A stretch of DNA of 64,000 bases, from positions 693,664,083 through 693,728,082 of the forward strand of contig NC_081412.1 of the NCBI RefSeq assembly GCF_030272615.1, in the 5' to 3' direction. The translations under genes were made by a program, and so were the position numbers. The notes beneath the pieces were generated by a model that did not search any database, was not told where the DNA came from, and was given only the letters and a program-made list of their open reading frames with translations. This stretch comes from Cryptomeria japonica (lineage: Eukaryota > Streptophyta > Pinopsida > Cupressales > Cupressaceae). Of the stretch, positions 23,182-36,574 are shown one piece after another (the stretch's first letter is position 1; the number at the start of each line of letters is the position of its first letter).

Positions 23182-24044
23182 TATTCAACTTCAAATCCAT
23201 ACAATATTAAGACTATTGTAGCAATATCTCACTTTAACATTAAAGAAACTATACAAATGATAAACACAATCACACATAAACACATGAAAACACCAGATAT
23301 ATATGGAAACCTAGAAGGGAAAATCATGGTGAGAATAGCTACTTCAATATACTACGCAATTTTAGCCTCACAAAGACAATAAAGAACTTACAATATTTTG
23401 TAGGCACCAACCTACAAAAAACACCAATCCCCTAATTCAGTAACTAAGCACTGACTCAAATTATCAGACACCAATCTCAATTACAACAAAATATGTGAAA
23501 TAAATGTCATGCAAACCTTTAAAGCTTAGCCTTCAACTTCTCTTTGATTTGATCTACTTCATAATAATCTCACAATGTGTATGAGATATGAATTTCAGTT
23601 AATATACTTCAACTTAAATTAAGTAGCCATCTTACACGATTTTTTCTTTACTTATACTAAGAACATAACATTGGAATGAATCTAGTTGGAAATATATATA
23701 CACTCCAATATTAATTGCATGCCCAATTCATCCTTTGATAACCAATGAAAGTAGATTGTTGATTGTAATTTTTAGATTTCATTAAAGTTGAAGAACATAC
23801 ATAAAACATAGTACATTTACAACATATGATAGATAACAATGAGCAAATTTTATCTAAACTTCATCCTAACATCATTTACATCTTTCAAGTCATTACAAAT
23901 GAAAGATTGCTCATAAGTTTCGATAATACCAACTTAGTGATTGAGAAAAAAATTCTTCTTCCAAGGTGGTGATATCCTAACTACCATTTTAGAAGTTCTA
24001 GATATGGATCTCATCAAAGCATTAAAATTATTCAATTGTTCTTA

Positions 24045-24505
24045 AACTACAAGTACCTAATAGCACATGAAAGACACATACCCAAAAAGTCTGATTGTGC
24101 TTCTTTTTATTACAACTTATAGAAGTCACATACTCCACAAACCTGACCATGCTTAGTCTATAACATACATACACATACCTTTCATATTTTCATTATAACA
24201 TATGGAAGGCACACATGCTACAAATTTGATTGTGCTATTAACTATATGTACTTAATCTCTAGGGGAATGAGGGAAAACTACAAGTACTTAATAGCATATG
24301 GAAGACACATACCCCAAAAAATTTATTGTTCTTATAGAGTTGTCCCTTCTTTTCATTACAACTTATCAAAGTCAGATACTCCTAAAATTTGGCCATGCTT
24401 AGCCTATAAGACACACATACACATTCACCTTCCCTATTTTTATTATAACATATGGAAGACACATACATGCTACCAAGTTGACTGTGCTATAACATATGGA
24501 ATTAG
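24045..24505 (+). repeat. diverged tandem duplication, two copies of about 230 bp
   Basis: Copy 1 begins AACTACAAGTACCTAATAGC at 24045 and copy 2 AACTACAAGTACTTAATAGC at about 24276. Both continue through the same landmarks (GACACATACCC, CATGCTTAG, TTATAACATATGGAAG). The ORF at 24246-24560 is inside the repeat and not credible. Confidence 0.65.
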
Positions 24506-25379
24506 AGAGGTTGTAAGTCATCCTAGTAATGGTTTAGGTAAGTACCACTACACTTCATAACAAACAACTGACTATAAAAGTTCCACATGCACATTTATGT
24601 GTTGAAATAAACCTACCAAAAAGTGTTCTTGTAGAGATCTCTCTGAAGGTGGGAAATAGATGTTGAAAACAACCAATAGATTACAAAATAAACTAGTTTT
24701 AGGTGTAAGAAACTATTTTCAGTGAAATATCATACCTCTCTATGTTATAGTATTATATGACCTAGTACCCTAAGCACTACTTCTAATTTTTTCATTGAAA
24801 GATAACAAAAAATTGACCATTGATTCATTTATCACTAATATTTTTTTCCATATCATAGAAAATTTGAACATTTTATAGTTTTTCTCAAGCTTCAAATAAG
24901 ATTAGAGTACAAATTTGATCAGCCCCCTCCCAAATTCAAAAGGATAAAAGGATCATTGCCCATATTATCATCCAACATATATCCCCCCCAAAAAAAATCC
25001 CATAATGGAAGCTACTAAATAAGCCTCAATAAATTAATCATGGTTAAGAATAGTGCAAGCAATAAAATTAGCATCTCAATCTGCGAGGGAGGGGGGTAGG
25101 CAATTTTCTCAACATATATACAAAAATCTAAAAGCCTAACAATGACTAAAACTAATGTCTACTACTTTATTTCATTAATATTTTCCTCTCACTTTTCTAG
25201 GAATAAAAAAGAAGAGATAAACCAACATTGGAAGGACCTGCAATGGTCACTATAGTTAAAAAATTGTAGGCACCTTCTAGCTTTGTCTGATACAGGCAAG
25301 TGATCAAGTTCTTCTTTGCTCACATGTCTATGAAGTAGGAAGGAAGTAAAAAATTAGGCATTCTCATTATGTTTTGAAT

Positions 25380-25800
25380 TTTTGTGGGTTTCTCAACAAT
25401 TTTTTTGGATCCTCTCTCCTTCTCCCTCTTCCCAAAACTCTATATCTATATCTCTTTGTCTCTCTATCTTTATCTCTCCATATTTTTTCATCCATATCTC
25501 CATCTCTATCTTGTTATCTTTACATATCTCTACCCCTATATAACTTATCTCTATCTAGATCTTTCTAGCAATATAACTTCTCTCATTCCCTCCCTCTTTA
25601 TATATTTATCTATTTCATCTTTATCAACATCACTCTCATCTCTATATTTAACTTCGCTTCTCCTTCTCTCCATATCCCTCTATTTATCCATCTCCATCTC
25701 CTTCTCTATCTCTATCTTTGTATCCCCTCTCTCACTCTTCTCCACTCTATCTCTCCTTCTTTGTATCCTTATTATCCCTCTCTCCCTATTTCAAACATAA
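25380..25800 (+). repeat. pyrimidine-rich (TCTC/TATC) low-complexity tract
   Basis: About 400 bp dominated by CTCTATCTC-type units. The two long plus-strand ORFs here (Leu/Ser/Tyr-rich) follow from the base composition and are not genes. Confidence 0.8.
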
Positions 25801-27194
25801 CATGAGTTTGTTAATAATGGAGTGTGATTATATTCCTCATTTAGAGATTATGATTCAATCATCTTTGGATCCTTCTAAGAAGATGCATAGTTGATTTTAA
25901 GATATCACTTCTCATTTCATACCTCTATTACACAAACACAATTTGCTAACTACCAATTGACCTCATGTGATACAAAAATGTATGCAATAAATAGACCATA
26001 ATTTTTCCTAATGGGCATTACATAGCTTTTTAGCATACCCATTGCACACCAAGGTGCAATTTCTTGTAAATAAAATTGAGAATTGTCAAGGTTGAGACAA
26101 CTTAATTCTAGATCAAGATTTTAGACCAGAACTTAAAATTTTATCAAATAAAAGTTTAACATGAAGCTTTGATCCAACCTCCCTTAGGTGATACATTTTT
26201 ATTTTATATTTTATAATTGTATTGATGTTGGGAGAATTTCATCTATATGATTTAATTTTTCTCTTTTGACTTGTGACATAGATGTTTATTATAATTTATA
26301 CTATCTTTATGGCTTATACTTTTTATATGTTCATGTGTCAATGTAAATAATATGGTACTAATAATCAATACATATAAATATGTGTGATCAATATTTATAC
26401 TATAATTACATAAATATGACAATTAAATAAACAATCATAGATTTAAGAAGGGAAAATAGATAATACTATATCTATTATAAATATTAAAATTGAATAAATA
26501 AAAAATAATGGTACTCAATTTGAGGTTTGATGAAGAAAGTACTATGATAAGTTTCATACATTAGTTTTTCATAATGTTAGAGAATTAGAGAAAAACTATT
26601 ACAGATTACAAATTTGATTGTAGAAATGATTAGTTCACTTTCAAAAATGTAGAAGTGGTCACTACAAATGTGAATTGAGTTGCATAGAAATGAAATTAGG
26701 GTAATAAATTTGAACTTGTTGAGTTTGGATCTCTACAATTTTTTTGATATTGTGTCAAGATGACATGTGTCTAAAAAATTAGTGTTAATAAACACTAAGT
26801 GGAAGCCTATTAGACAAGAATTTTTTCTCCTTCTCTCAATCCCCTAAGCATGCCAATTTAACATTGATAAGAAAATATTAATGACAACTGGTAGCCATGC
26901 AATATGCTTATAATATGTTGATGTAATAGTTCTTGTCCCTTTTTACAATTAATTTCTAGATATTCTCAATACTTTCTTAGTTTCTTCTAGATGATTCAAA
27001 TAAATTAGGTTTATTCTTTAAATGCATGACTCTAGAATATAGTTTAAAATAGTTTGTAATTTGGTTAGTTCATAATATCTAATGGGAAAAGAATCACAAA
27101 GATTAAAATTTAAATGCATATGCAAAGAAAGGAAAAGTTTATTGAATCTGGAGGTTAAATTGAAGCTCAATTTGGAAAGATAGTGATAGAAGCA

Positions 27195-28665
27195 TGATGG
27201 TATGATGAAAGAATAAGGATCCGATAAACTACTGAGAGAGGGGGTGAATCAGTAGATAGAAAATTGTATAGACTTTCACCAAAATCAAAATCAACCTCTC
27301 AAAGAAAACTCTAAACTGACTAGTTTAAACACTGAACTTCAAATGCAATATTATTGACAAGTTAAACCAGTTGACTGTTATAATAGACTAACATTAAAAC
27401 ATATTTGAAACTCTCAAAACCTTATGACTAAATCATTCAAATACTTTACTGATAGTAGTTAAAACATATTTAAAATTGTTGCTAGTTAACATAACATATC
27501 AAAGTGAATTTAGTAGTTAAGCAATTTAACCATAGTAAACATAACTGCAAAAGCATTCACCACTTGACACAATATTTTTGATGTGGAAACCAAAATGGGA
27601 AAAACCATGGTGGGGATGAATACCCACAAGTATTCTGAACTCTTCTGAAGTTCTCCCTATTAGGAGCCTAGCCTATTAAAGCTTTACAAAAAGTCCTATT
27701 AAGAATAGATCCTATTAGGGACCACCCGGTTAAGGGATTGACTATAATGCCCTATTAGAAGCAATACCCTGTTAGGAGTAACCTCAATAGAGGATTTGAA
27801 ATCCAAGATAATGGACCACCTAGTTAGAGGATTTAGATAACACTAAGCTTGTTAGAGCTTACCCAGTTTAGGGATTTGACTGTTGTAATTGTTAGAAAAC
27901 AATAGGGGTTTACTGATATGTTTGAATAGAACTACACTTGCTTGTTAAGATCCTTTTCATGCTCCTATCTTCCATTACACATAGTACATATAAATCTCCT
28001 AGTTCAGCAACCAATCACTCTTACATTCAGCCAAAATTGCCAACACTACAATAAAACAACTCATCGACCTTATAAACAAATCAATAGGTTGGTAACACAA
28101 CACAAACCTAAACATCTCATAGAGATTACAAACAATTTGGTTCAAGTATGACCATTGGATTACACAACAAATTACATAGAAATCAATGCACATCATTCAA
28201 TATATCCTTGACCTCTCCTTGATCACCGCTTCATCAAACTTTGTAACTCATCACGTAGATTCATTTACATGCAATGAACTTGCTCATTCCCAAGACAAAA
28301 ACCTTTACCTCCACATGCCATGAATTATTTAAAATATTTCTCATGCAACATGCATATGTGTCATAATCATTACCATTCATCATTTGATCATAAAAAATTA
28401 CAACTGATTCACCAAGCTCCATTGGTTAGGGTTTAGCATATCAATAGGTAGGGTTTAGTGGTTGATCTCACTTCTTCTCTAGTAATATCAGTTTCCTTCA
28501 CAAGATCACTTACCGGTTGCAGTTCCCTTTACTATCTCTTCCTACCAGTTCCAAAACAATATTATAACAATATTATTATAACATCGTTACAACATTATTA
28601 CTAGTTAATTGACATCAATGAAAATATAACATTTCATTAATGCAATCTTCATACAAATGCTTACA
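27195..28665 (-). repeat. 3' LTR of copia element 1 (1,471 bp)
   Basis: The first 650 bp match 33130-33779. The U5 core (CCCACCATGGTTTTTCCC on the minus strand) lies at about 27560-27628. ORFs at 27942-28196 are fortuitous. Confidence 0.85.
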
Positions 28666-28803
28666 ATCTCCCTCTTTGGCATTGATGGCAATACAAGTAT
28701 CAATACCCTTGATTGCTATGATTGTGAATAGGAATCTTGGTTTACATTTTACCACAATCATATAATTCTCTTGATAGTCTTATAGTTCTTCTCCCCCTTT
28801 GAC
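28666..28803 (-). promoter_or_regulatory. polypurine tracts of copia element 1
   Basis: Minus strand AAAGAGGGAGAT at 28666-28677 touches the 3' LTR. A second tract, GTCAAAGGGGGAGAAGAA, lies at about 28785-28802. Confidence 0.7.
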
Positions 28804-28949
28804 AACAATGCCAAAGTGAAAGTAAAACATGCAATGTCAAAATTCATTGTTCAGCATCATCAACCTGCAACTTGATGCTCCTCTTGTGGAATAACTTCCA
28901 CTCCTACACCAATCCTGCTGTAAAATTCTGCAAGTAGCTCCGGGACTAA

Positions 28950-29551
28950 TGTATTTCACATCATGCTCAATTGACCTCATGTTGGGGCACAACCCCTAGC
29001 TGACCTTTAAGATACTGAAAAGTAGTCTTAGGTAGAGGTTTAGTAAAGATATATGCAAGCTTCTCCTTTGTAGAAACATGCTCCAATATCACATCTTTAC
29101 TCTACACTTTTTCTCTCAAGAAACAATACTTCGATTCAATATGCTTGGTTCTAGCATGCATCACCGGGTTCTTTGAAATATTTATGGCACTGGTGTTGTC
29201 GCATAAGATCTTTACCAGTTCTGTAAACTTCAGCTGGAATCCTTCCAGAATGTGTTTCATCTAGATAGCCTGGGTACAGTTCATAAAAGCTGCAACATAC
29301 TTAGCTTCAATAGTGGACTGTGATATATAGCTCTGCTTCTTGCTTCTCCATGAAACAAGTCTTCCTCCAAGAAATAATGTGCCACTGGTTGTGCTCTTCC
29401 TATCATCAACATTACCTAGCTAGTCTACATTTGTATAAACCTTCAAATCAAAGTTACCTGCATATGGATACCATAAACCATAGTCAATAATACCTTTCAA
29501 ATATCTAAATATTCTCTTGGTTGCTATCAAATGTGTTTCTTTTGGATTCTT
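28950..29551 (-). pseudogene. pol: copia 1 RNase H and pol C-terminus
   Basis: Minus-strand translation in interrupted frames shows RNase H landmarks such as NPVMHARTKHIE and FTKPLPK near 29000-29180, then ends shortly before the polypurine tracts. Stops and a frame change near 29800 separate it from RT. It would degrade the RNA strand of the RNA:DNA hybrid. Confidence 0.7.
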
Positions 29552-30605
29552 CTAAAATCTGGCAACTATACCAACTGCATGAGCTATATCCGGTCTGCTG
29601 TCAACAACATAGTGCAATTTCCCTATCATTAACCTATACTTCTTTTCATCAAGAGATGTGGCTTCATCTTCCTTAGATAGTTTACAACCTATAACCATTG
29701 GTGTCCCAACTAGTTTATAGTCACTCATTCCAAATGTCTTTAACACCTCTTTCACATATTTAGACCGTGTGATAAAAATACCACTCTTCATCTGCTGAAT
29801 TTGCAAGACTATGAAATTTTTTTATCTCTCCCGCTAGAGACATTTCAAATTCATTTTTCATCTCATTTGTAAAGTCAGTACTCATGTCATCATTGCCTCC
29901 AAATATGATATCATCTACAAACACTTCACTAACCAATATTTTATCTCCTTCAAATTTGAGATATATATTGTTGTCTTCACTGGTTCTCTGAAAACCTATC
30001 TTCATCAGGTGTGAATGTGACCTTTCATACCATTCTCTCGGTGCTTTCTTCAAACCATATAGTGCCTTGTGCAATTTACATACCATATCTTTTGCATCAG
30101 TCAAAGCATAACCATCTGGCTGCTCAATGTATACTTCTTCTTCCAGTGTTCCATTTATAAATATTGATTTCACATCCATCTGATATACTTTGAATCCCTT
30201 ATGTGCTACAAATGCAAGTAAAGTCCTTACACCTTCCAGTCTAGCAATTGGTGCAAAAGTCTCACCATAGTCTTCTCCTTCTTCTTGTGCATAACCTTTG
30301 CAAACTAATCTAGCTTTGTTTCAGACTACTACTCCATCTTCATTCAGTTTATTCCTGAATACCCACTTAGTACCTATAACATTTTAATTCATTGGTCTAG
30401 GCACTAGGGTCCATGTGTTGTTATTCTCAATTTGATTGAGCTCCTCCTCCATAGCTTTGATCCAGTGATCATCTCCAAATGATTCCTTAGCAGTTCTAGG
30501 CTCAATAGTAGAGATCATACAATAATTATCTCTAATTCTTCTTCTAGTTAACACTCTAGCATCCTTATCTCCAATAATCCAGTCAGGATTATGATTGAGT
30601 TTCAC
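29552..30605 (-). pseudogene. pol: copia 1 reverse transcriptase
   Basis: Fragments 30605-30384, 30179-29760 and 29806-29552. Landmarks in order: [54 protein letters not shown] and the active-site box [11 protein letters not shown] with both Asp kept. Two stops break the N-terminal part, and a frameshift after GEIKKFHSL (near 29810) moves the rest to another frame. The usual family sequence continues GLQI there, which is found in the next frame. Confidence 0.85.
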
Positions 30606-32001
30606 ATACCTCAGACTAACATGATCATTATCTTTAGGTTCTTCTTCTTCTTCATTATCATCATCTTTTGAGTCTACCTGTTCCTATTGAACTGGTACAA
30701 CAACATTCTCTTTACCAGTTTCAGGTTTCACCAGTTTTGGTTCCAAAAATAGAATGCAAGGATTTTCTTTCTTTTAATCCACACTAGTTTCCCCTAAGAC
30801 TTGAAAATACTCATCCACTTGAACATCAGCACTTTCCATGATTCTCTATGTTCGGTTGTTGTAACATTTGTAGGCCTTACTCTTGGTGGAGTAACCAAGA
30901 AATATGCCTTCATCACTTTTAGCCTCAAACTTGCTAACATAGTCACCTCTCTTAATAAAATATTTACTGCCAAATATCTTAAAATAACTAACATTAGGTG
31001 ATCTACCATACCAGTATTCATAAGGAGTTTTATCCTTACCCCTTTTTACTAGTATCTGTTTCATAGTGTAGACAGTTGTGCTAATAGCTTCTCTCCAAAA
31101 AGTTTTTGCTACACCTCCTTGTATCAACATCATTCTTGTAGCTTCAACAACTGACTGGTTGTTCCTCTCTACAATACCATTCTGTTGTGGTTTCCTTGGT
31201 ATAGAAAGTTGCCTCTTTATTCCATTGTCTTCACAATATCTAGTGAATTCCTCTGAAGTGAATTCACCACCTTGATCAGTCCTTAAGACACTTTATCTTC
31301 TTACCACTTTCCTTTTCATCTAAGGCCTTGAATGCCTTGAACTTACCAAAATCTTCTGACTTATCCTTTAGGAATGTGACCCACATCATTCTTGAGAAAT
31401 CATCAGTAAAGATCATAAAATATCTGTCAACTTGAATACTTTTAGTCCTTATGGGTCCACAAATATCTGTATGAACCAAATCTAACAAATGTTCTACTGA
31501 AAAACATTTGCTCTTAAAAGTTGAGGATGTCATCATTCCCAACTGACATTCCTTACATAGATAATTAACCAGTTTGTCTAATTGAGGCAAACCTCTCACT
31601 GACTTTGACTTACTCACTTTGACAATGTTATCAAAATTTATATGACAAAATCTCCTATGCCAAAGCCAACAATCATCTATTTTAGCAATTAAACAGTTGT
31701 TGACTTTAGGATTCAGGTGAAACAGGTTACCTTTTTTCTGCTTGCCGGTTGCAATAAATTCACCTTTGCTCCTATAGATTTTGAATTTGAATGGATAACC
31801 TCTATCATTGAGTTGAGATACACTCAAAATATAGTGCTTTAATCCTTCAACCCAGTAGACATCATCTGCACTGCTCTTTCTATTAAGATAAATAGTTCCC
31901 TTACCTTTTACCCTGCAGGGTGAGTCAGTACCAAATCTCATAACTCCTCCATCAAATTTCTTCAAAGTAAGAAATTTGCACCGGTCATGTGGTGTGAACA
32001 A
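30606..32001 (-). pseudogene. pol: copia 1 GAG-pre-integrase and integrase
   Basis: The fragment 32001-31276 begins with the end of protease and carries the zinc-binding pre-integrase part (LWHRRFCHINFDN...CKECQLG) and the first catalytic Asp (VHTDICGP). Near 31290 the frame shifts, so the second Asp region is broken. 31133-30846 continues with the C-terminal integrase block ([21 protein letters not shown]). The catalytic Glu is kept in NGIVERNN near 31170. A Glu/Asp-rich linker (near 30640-30700) leads to RT. Confidence 0.82.
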
Positions 32002-33110
32002 CCACTATCAATGATACAATCATCTGAACTATCCATGCGAGAAACTAATGTATTCTGACCAGATGTCTCCTCTTTAATGGCTACAAAAACAATGTCTTCA
32101 TTAGAATCTCCCTTAGATTCCTCATCAGTGATATTGCCATCAACTACAATGAGACAATCTCTTTTGCCTTTTCCTTTGTAATTCTTGAACTTTACACGCA
32201 TGTGCTCATTGTCATCATTAGGATAGTTAATTGCAATGTGTCTAATCTTGTTGCATGCAAAAAATTTCAAAGGTAATTTACCTTTGTACTTACCGATGCC
32301 TTTGGGCAATTGCTTGGCCAACAATGCTTCAAGCTCAACCAGATTGTCTTCATCATCAAATTCTCCACTGGATCTATATTCATAACTATGATTGACATCT
32401 CTACTTTTCCTCATAGGAGAGTTAGAAACTGAAGCTCTAAATGTATATTCAGATTTCTAAACACTACCATCATAACCATTTAATTCAAATGCAGTAAGCT
32501 TACCAATGATGGAGTTAAGAGTTAACTTAGTTTTGTCAATAGATTTTAGCTCCTGAATGGCTAGAACTCAGATAGCATAGACCGGTAGAAGGGTTCTCAA
32601 CACCTTGATAACCACTATGGCATCTTCCACTTTACCACCAGCACTCTTGATCTCACTAACTATCTCTTTGATCCTCTAGCCATACTGTTGGATATTTTCA
32701 CCTTCAGCCATCTGCATGTCATCAAATTTTCCTCTTAGACTCTCTTCTTTGGAAATCTTCACATGCTCATCACCGCTGTAGATCTATTCAAGTTTCTTCC
32801 ATACCTCATAAATAGTCTCCAGACCATGGACATCAACATACTCTGCATCAGACAAAGAACTGATAATGGCCTCCAATGCTTGATTATTTTCTTGTTGCTC
32901 TTTCTTCTGATCATCAGTCATAATCCCACTAGGTGCAACATATTGAGTACCAACATGTTCCCAGTATTGACTTCATAAACTCTTGATATATATTTTCATT
33001 CTATCACTCCATATTTTGTAGCTCTCTCTATGAAACTTTGGACATTCTTTCTTCATCATGTTCTACAAGATATTTACCTCAAGCTATTAGGCTTAGACCT
33101 TAGAGGACCT
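32002..33110 (-). pseudogene. gag: copia 1 gag and protease
   Basis: The gag region reads in an interrupted frame: a stretch with GGKVEDA and LRTLLPVYAI, a TGA stop at 32568-32570, then 32414-31962 open. The zinc knuckle has lost its first and last Cys (FFACNKIRHIAINY). The protease active site is intact (CIIDSGCSHHM, near 32010). The first 600 bp contain several stops, and small plus-strand ORFs here (for example 32763-32978) are shadows. Confidence 0.75.
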
Positions 33111-33115
33111 GAATT

Positions 33116-33127
33116 GCTTTGATACCA
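33116..33127 (-). promoter_or_regulatory. primer binding site of copia element 1
   Basis: Minus strand TGGTATCAAAGC, one mismatch to the initiator-Met type site, two bases from the LTR end. Confidence 0.85.
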
Positions 33128-33129
33128 AT

Positions 33130-33779
33130 TGATGGTATGATGAAAAAATAAGGATCCCATCAACTATTGAGAGGGGTGGGGGGTGAATCAATAGATAGAA
33201 AACTATATAGACTTTCACCAAACTCAAAATCAACCTCTCAAAGTAAACTCTAAACTGACTAGTTTAAACACTGAACTTCAAATGCAATATTACTAACAAG
33301 TTAAACTGGTTGACTGTTATAATAGACTAACAGTAAAACATCTTTGAAACTCTCAAAACCTTTTGACTAAAACATTCAAATACTTTATTGACAATAGTTA
33401 AAACATATTTCATATTGTTGTCGGTTAACATAACATATCAAAGTGGATTTAGTAGTTGAGAAATCTAACCATAGTAAACATAATCACAAAAGCATTCACC
33501 ACTTGACACAATATTTTTGACGTGGAAACCCAAATGGGAAAAACCATGGTGGGGATGAATACCCACAAGTATTCTGAACTCTTTTGAAGTTCACCCTGTT
33601 AGGAGCCTATCCTGTTAAAGCTTTACAAAAAGTCTTGTTAAGAACAGATCCTGTTAGGGACCACCTAGTTAGGGGATTGACTATAATACCCTATTAGAAG
33701 CAATACCCTGTTAGGAGTAACCTCAGTAGAGGATGTGAAATCCAAGCTAATGAACCACCTGGTTAGAGGATTTAGATAA
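33130..33779 (-). repeat. truncated 5' LTR of copia element 1 (650 bp present)
   Basis: Matches 27195-27834 and stops at GGATTTAGATAA, where a gypsy LTR begins. GATAA (33775-33779) is the expected target site of the gypsy. Confidence 0.85.
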
Positions 33780-35072
33780 TGTGAGGCCCTACCCTGACTC
33801 AATCTAGCATTTCAGTGATTTTCATGTTGAGACTATTATGGATGCTTTATTTTATGTATTATGGATTTAGATCATATGATTTCATGATTTGGATAACATT
33901 GATATATATGCATGCTTTATTTATATGCTTTATGATATAGAACTCTATATGATTCTAGAATAGGATAAATTTGAGATGATATATGTCATTATTGGATTTG
34001 CAGGACTTTACTATGATGATAGAAATAGGATGCATGTTCTATGTGTGGATCAAAATTATGAGAATTATGATAATTGCTTATGTGGAGTTGTTTGGATGTA
34101 AGATGTATTGATTTGTTTAAATGTTTATTGTATGCAGAGTGTTTGATGTGTATTCTTATTCATGTGTTTTATATTATATGAGGTTATTTGGAATTACTAA
34201 TGTGTAATTGAGATGCGCAGGAAAATTATCCATGTGACCATGGAAATATTATGGAGAACCAAACCTAGACCTATGTACGTTCGTAAAACTAGGGTTTGTC
34301 TATTTGGAGAGACAACACCCCATTTGTATCATATTTTATTTGTGAAAGTAAATGTGCATGTGTGTTAAATTTAATTTTGTTAATTTGTGTAAATCCAACA
34401 AGAGACAAAATTTCATGTCTAATTTTGTAAAAGTATTTTTATTGTGTCACTTGACACGTGTTGATTTATGTTTTGATTTTTGAATTGTCTCTTGGAGGGA
34501 GTTGTTTAACCATAGCTTTTTCAATTAATTTAATGTGGTTCTATATTTTTCTAGGGTAGAAAATCTTTCGGGTGGTCAACTTAGGTTTGACCCGAAAATT
34601 AACTTCAGATGGGTTTAAAAAGGGTTAAATGAACTCCTAGGGGTAGTTTAAAGGTGTTTCCTAAAGCCCATAAGGTCTACCTAAGGGTTAGGAGTAATTT
34701 TAGGCGTGTGACAACTCCCATGTGGTTGTTTAGTCACCCCAAAAAGTGAGTTTTCTAAGATGTGCGAAAAATGAAATTAGAAGGCATCATCTAGGTTAGT
34801 TAACTTTCCTTTTTGATGAGAGATCCCTTTGGATCTTTTTTTGACTTTTCCTTTTTCAATTTTAGAAACCTGTGAGAATTCTCACTGAGGTATTCTTAGG
34901 AAAGAGTGAGAGATTTTGTGGGTATTCACCCACTCTCCATTTATGGAGACAAGGAAATTTTGAAAGAAAAGATAGTTTTGGTTTTAGGAAATTGGCTAAG
35001 TGTAGAGAAGCAAAGAATTTGTGGAATTGGGTTGCTCAACCTCAACTAATCTAGCATACCTTTGGGTAGTTG
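33780..35072 (+). repeat. gypsy 5' LTR, first piece
   Basis: Begins TGTGAGGCCCTACCCTGACT, the reverse complement of 55430 downward. It follows the other LTR through GAGACAACACCCCATTTGTA (near 34303-34325) to the copia insertion. The ORF at 34872-35054 is not coding. Confidence 0.85.
35068..35072 (+). repeat. left target-site duplication of copia element 2
   Basis: AGTTG, identical to 46693-46697. Confidence 0.9.
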
Positions 35073-36574
35073 TGATAATTCTGATACTTAATGTAAAGTA
35101 CAGATGCCAATAACTAAAAAGATGAGAGGGGGGGGTGAATCATACAAACTTAATCTTCCATAAAATCAACAGATTCAACCTTGGTAACTTATACTTCAGC
35201 AATATAACCAAAACTGCTAAACATGCAAACTCACAAACACATAATCATCATAACACTCATAACACCAGATTTAACATGGAAGCCCAAATAGGGAAAAACC
35301 ACTGTGGGATTTCAGACCCACTAAGAAATATACTCTTCTAGAGTATGCTCGGTTAAAAGAAAATCCTATTAAAGATTACAAACACATTTCTAGATGTGAC
35401 CTGGTAAAGGGATTTCCCTCAGATCTGTTAGGATCTTCACTTTGTTAGAAGTGACCTTGTCAAAGGGTTTCGAACACTCATTTAGAATGTTACCTTGCTA
35501 GAGGGTTTACAAATAAGACTATTAAGTCCACTCGGTTAAGAGATTTTCTGTCACTTACAAAATAACAGTAATACAAATCTATCTGCAACTTCACATCTAA
35601 AATGCTAAAGCAGATTCTTATTTGCTCAAAAAAATATAGTCATAGGACTTATCTATCCCTCTGTTAGGCACACTGTTATTCAAATAGGTCTTCAAGCTTC
35701 TATGCTCGGTAATCACTATGTAGCATCCCTGTGCTTACACTTGCCCGCATACATTGTTTATCAACAATTCCTTATTTATAAATAATTGCTAACCGCTTAA
35801 TCTCCTTGATCACATTTCCCATGATCAATCTTAGCCATCAGATCTTCAAACTTGACTAGGTTCAATGTATCCTTTCGATCTGAAAATGTTTTACCTTGCC
35901 TCGGGACTTGTAGTCCTTTCTTGGAACTTGCACAAGGTTATTGTGGTTCAATCTGCGTTGTAGATCTTCTTGCTGATTTTCCTTTGCCATCGATCCTTAA
36001 CAAACTTCATGCATGGAATTCCAATCATTTATACATCTCCAACTAATCATTGTCCTTTATTAAATAATGCTTTTGCATACTATCATAACTCGGTTGCAGC
36101 TCAGTAAATACTAAACTTTACTTGGTAGACATTCCACCTTCATTAATCGATATCGATAACCTTAGGGTTTACCGACTAGGTTCTTTGCTCGGTGACATAG
36201 TATAGTATAAACCTTACAATCAACAACATATGTAGAATATCAAAACAATCTAAACATCATGATCTAATCATTGCCTAACTCGGTAATAGTTGCCCATTGA
36301 ATAACTTATTTTTCCCCTTATTCATCACATTCTTTCTATGACTTTTACCGACACCTTAATTCTCTTCAAATCAATCTTCTCAAGATATGGCAACATCATA
36401 CTAAATCAGATAATCAATCTCTTGACATCAATGACAAAATAATGTTATAAAGATAGTTATCATTCTTCTTCAGTTATATCAATAATCTTCAACAACCTTC
36501 TCAATATCCTTACTAAATATCAACAATCTCCTGATATTGAAATCCCAACAATCTCTCTTACTGTAATGCTAACA
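35073..36574 (-). repeat. 3' LTR of copia element 2 (1,502 bp)
   Basis: Matches 45153-46692. CTCGGT/ACCGA-type boxes recur through it. U5 core at about 35253-35320. ORFs at 35135-35341 and 35852-36046 are LTR reads. Confidence 0.92.

Larger units (their letters stand above)
23182..27194. other. AT-rich spacer between the two transposon nests
   Basis: No gene, LTR pair or RNA gene was recognised in these 4 kb. It holds a diverged tandem duplication (24045-24505) and a pyrimidine-rich microsatellite-like tract (about 25380-25800). It may be old, unrecognisable repeat DNA. Confidence 0.6.
27195..33779 (-). mobile_element. Ty1-copia element 1, minus strand, 5' LTR truncated by a gypsy insertion
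   Basis: On the minus strand: partial 5' LTR (33779-33130), primer site, gag-pol remains, polypurine tract and complete 3' LTR (28665-27195). The LTR runs from TGTAAG to ATCATCA. At 33779 the LTR sequence stops where the left copy continues GATAACACTAAGC, and a gypsy LTR starts, so the remaining about 820 bp of this 5' LTR should lie beyond the window on the right. The left target site would be AAGCA (27190-27194). Confidence 0.85.

Noticed and set aside
25374-25800. Two overlapping Leu/Ser/Tyr-rich ORFs, one 138 codons long
   Set aside because: Caused by the pyrimidine-rich low-complexity tract, which has few stops by composition.
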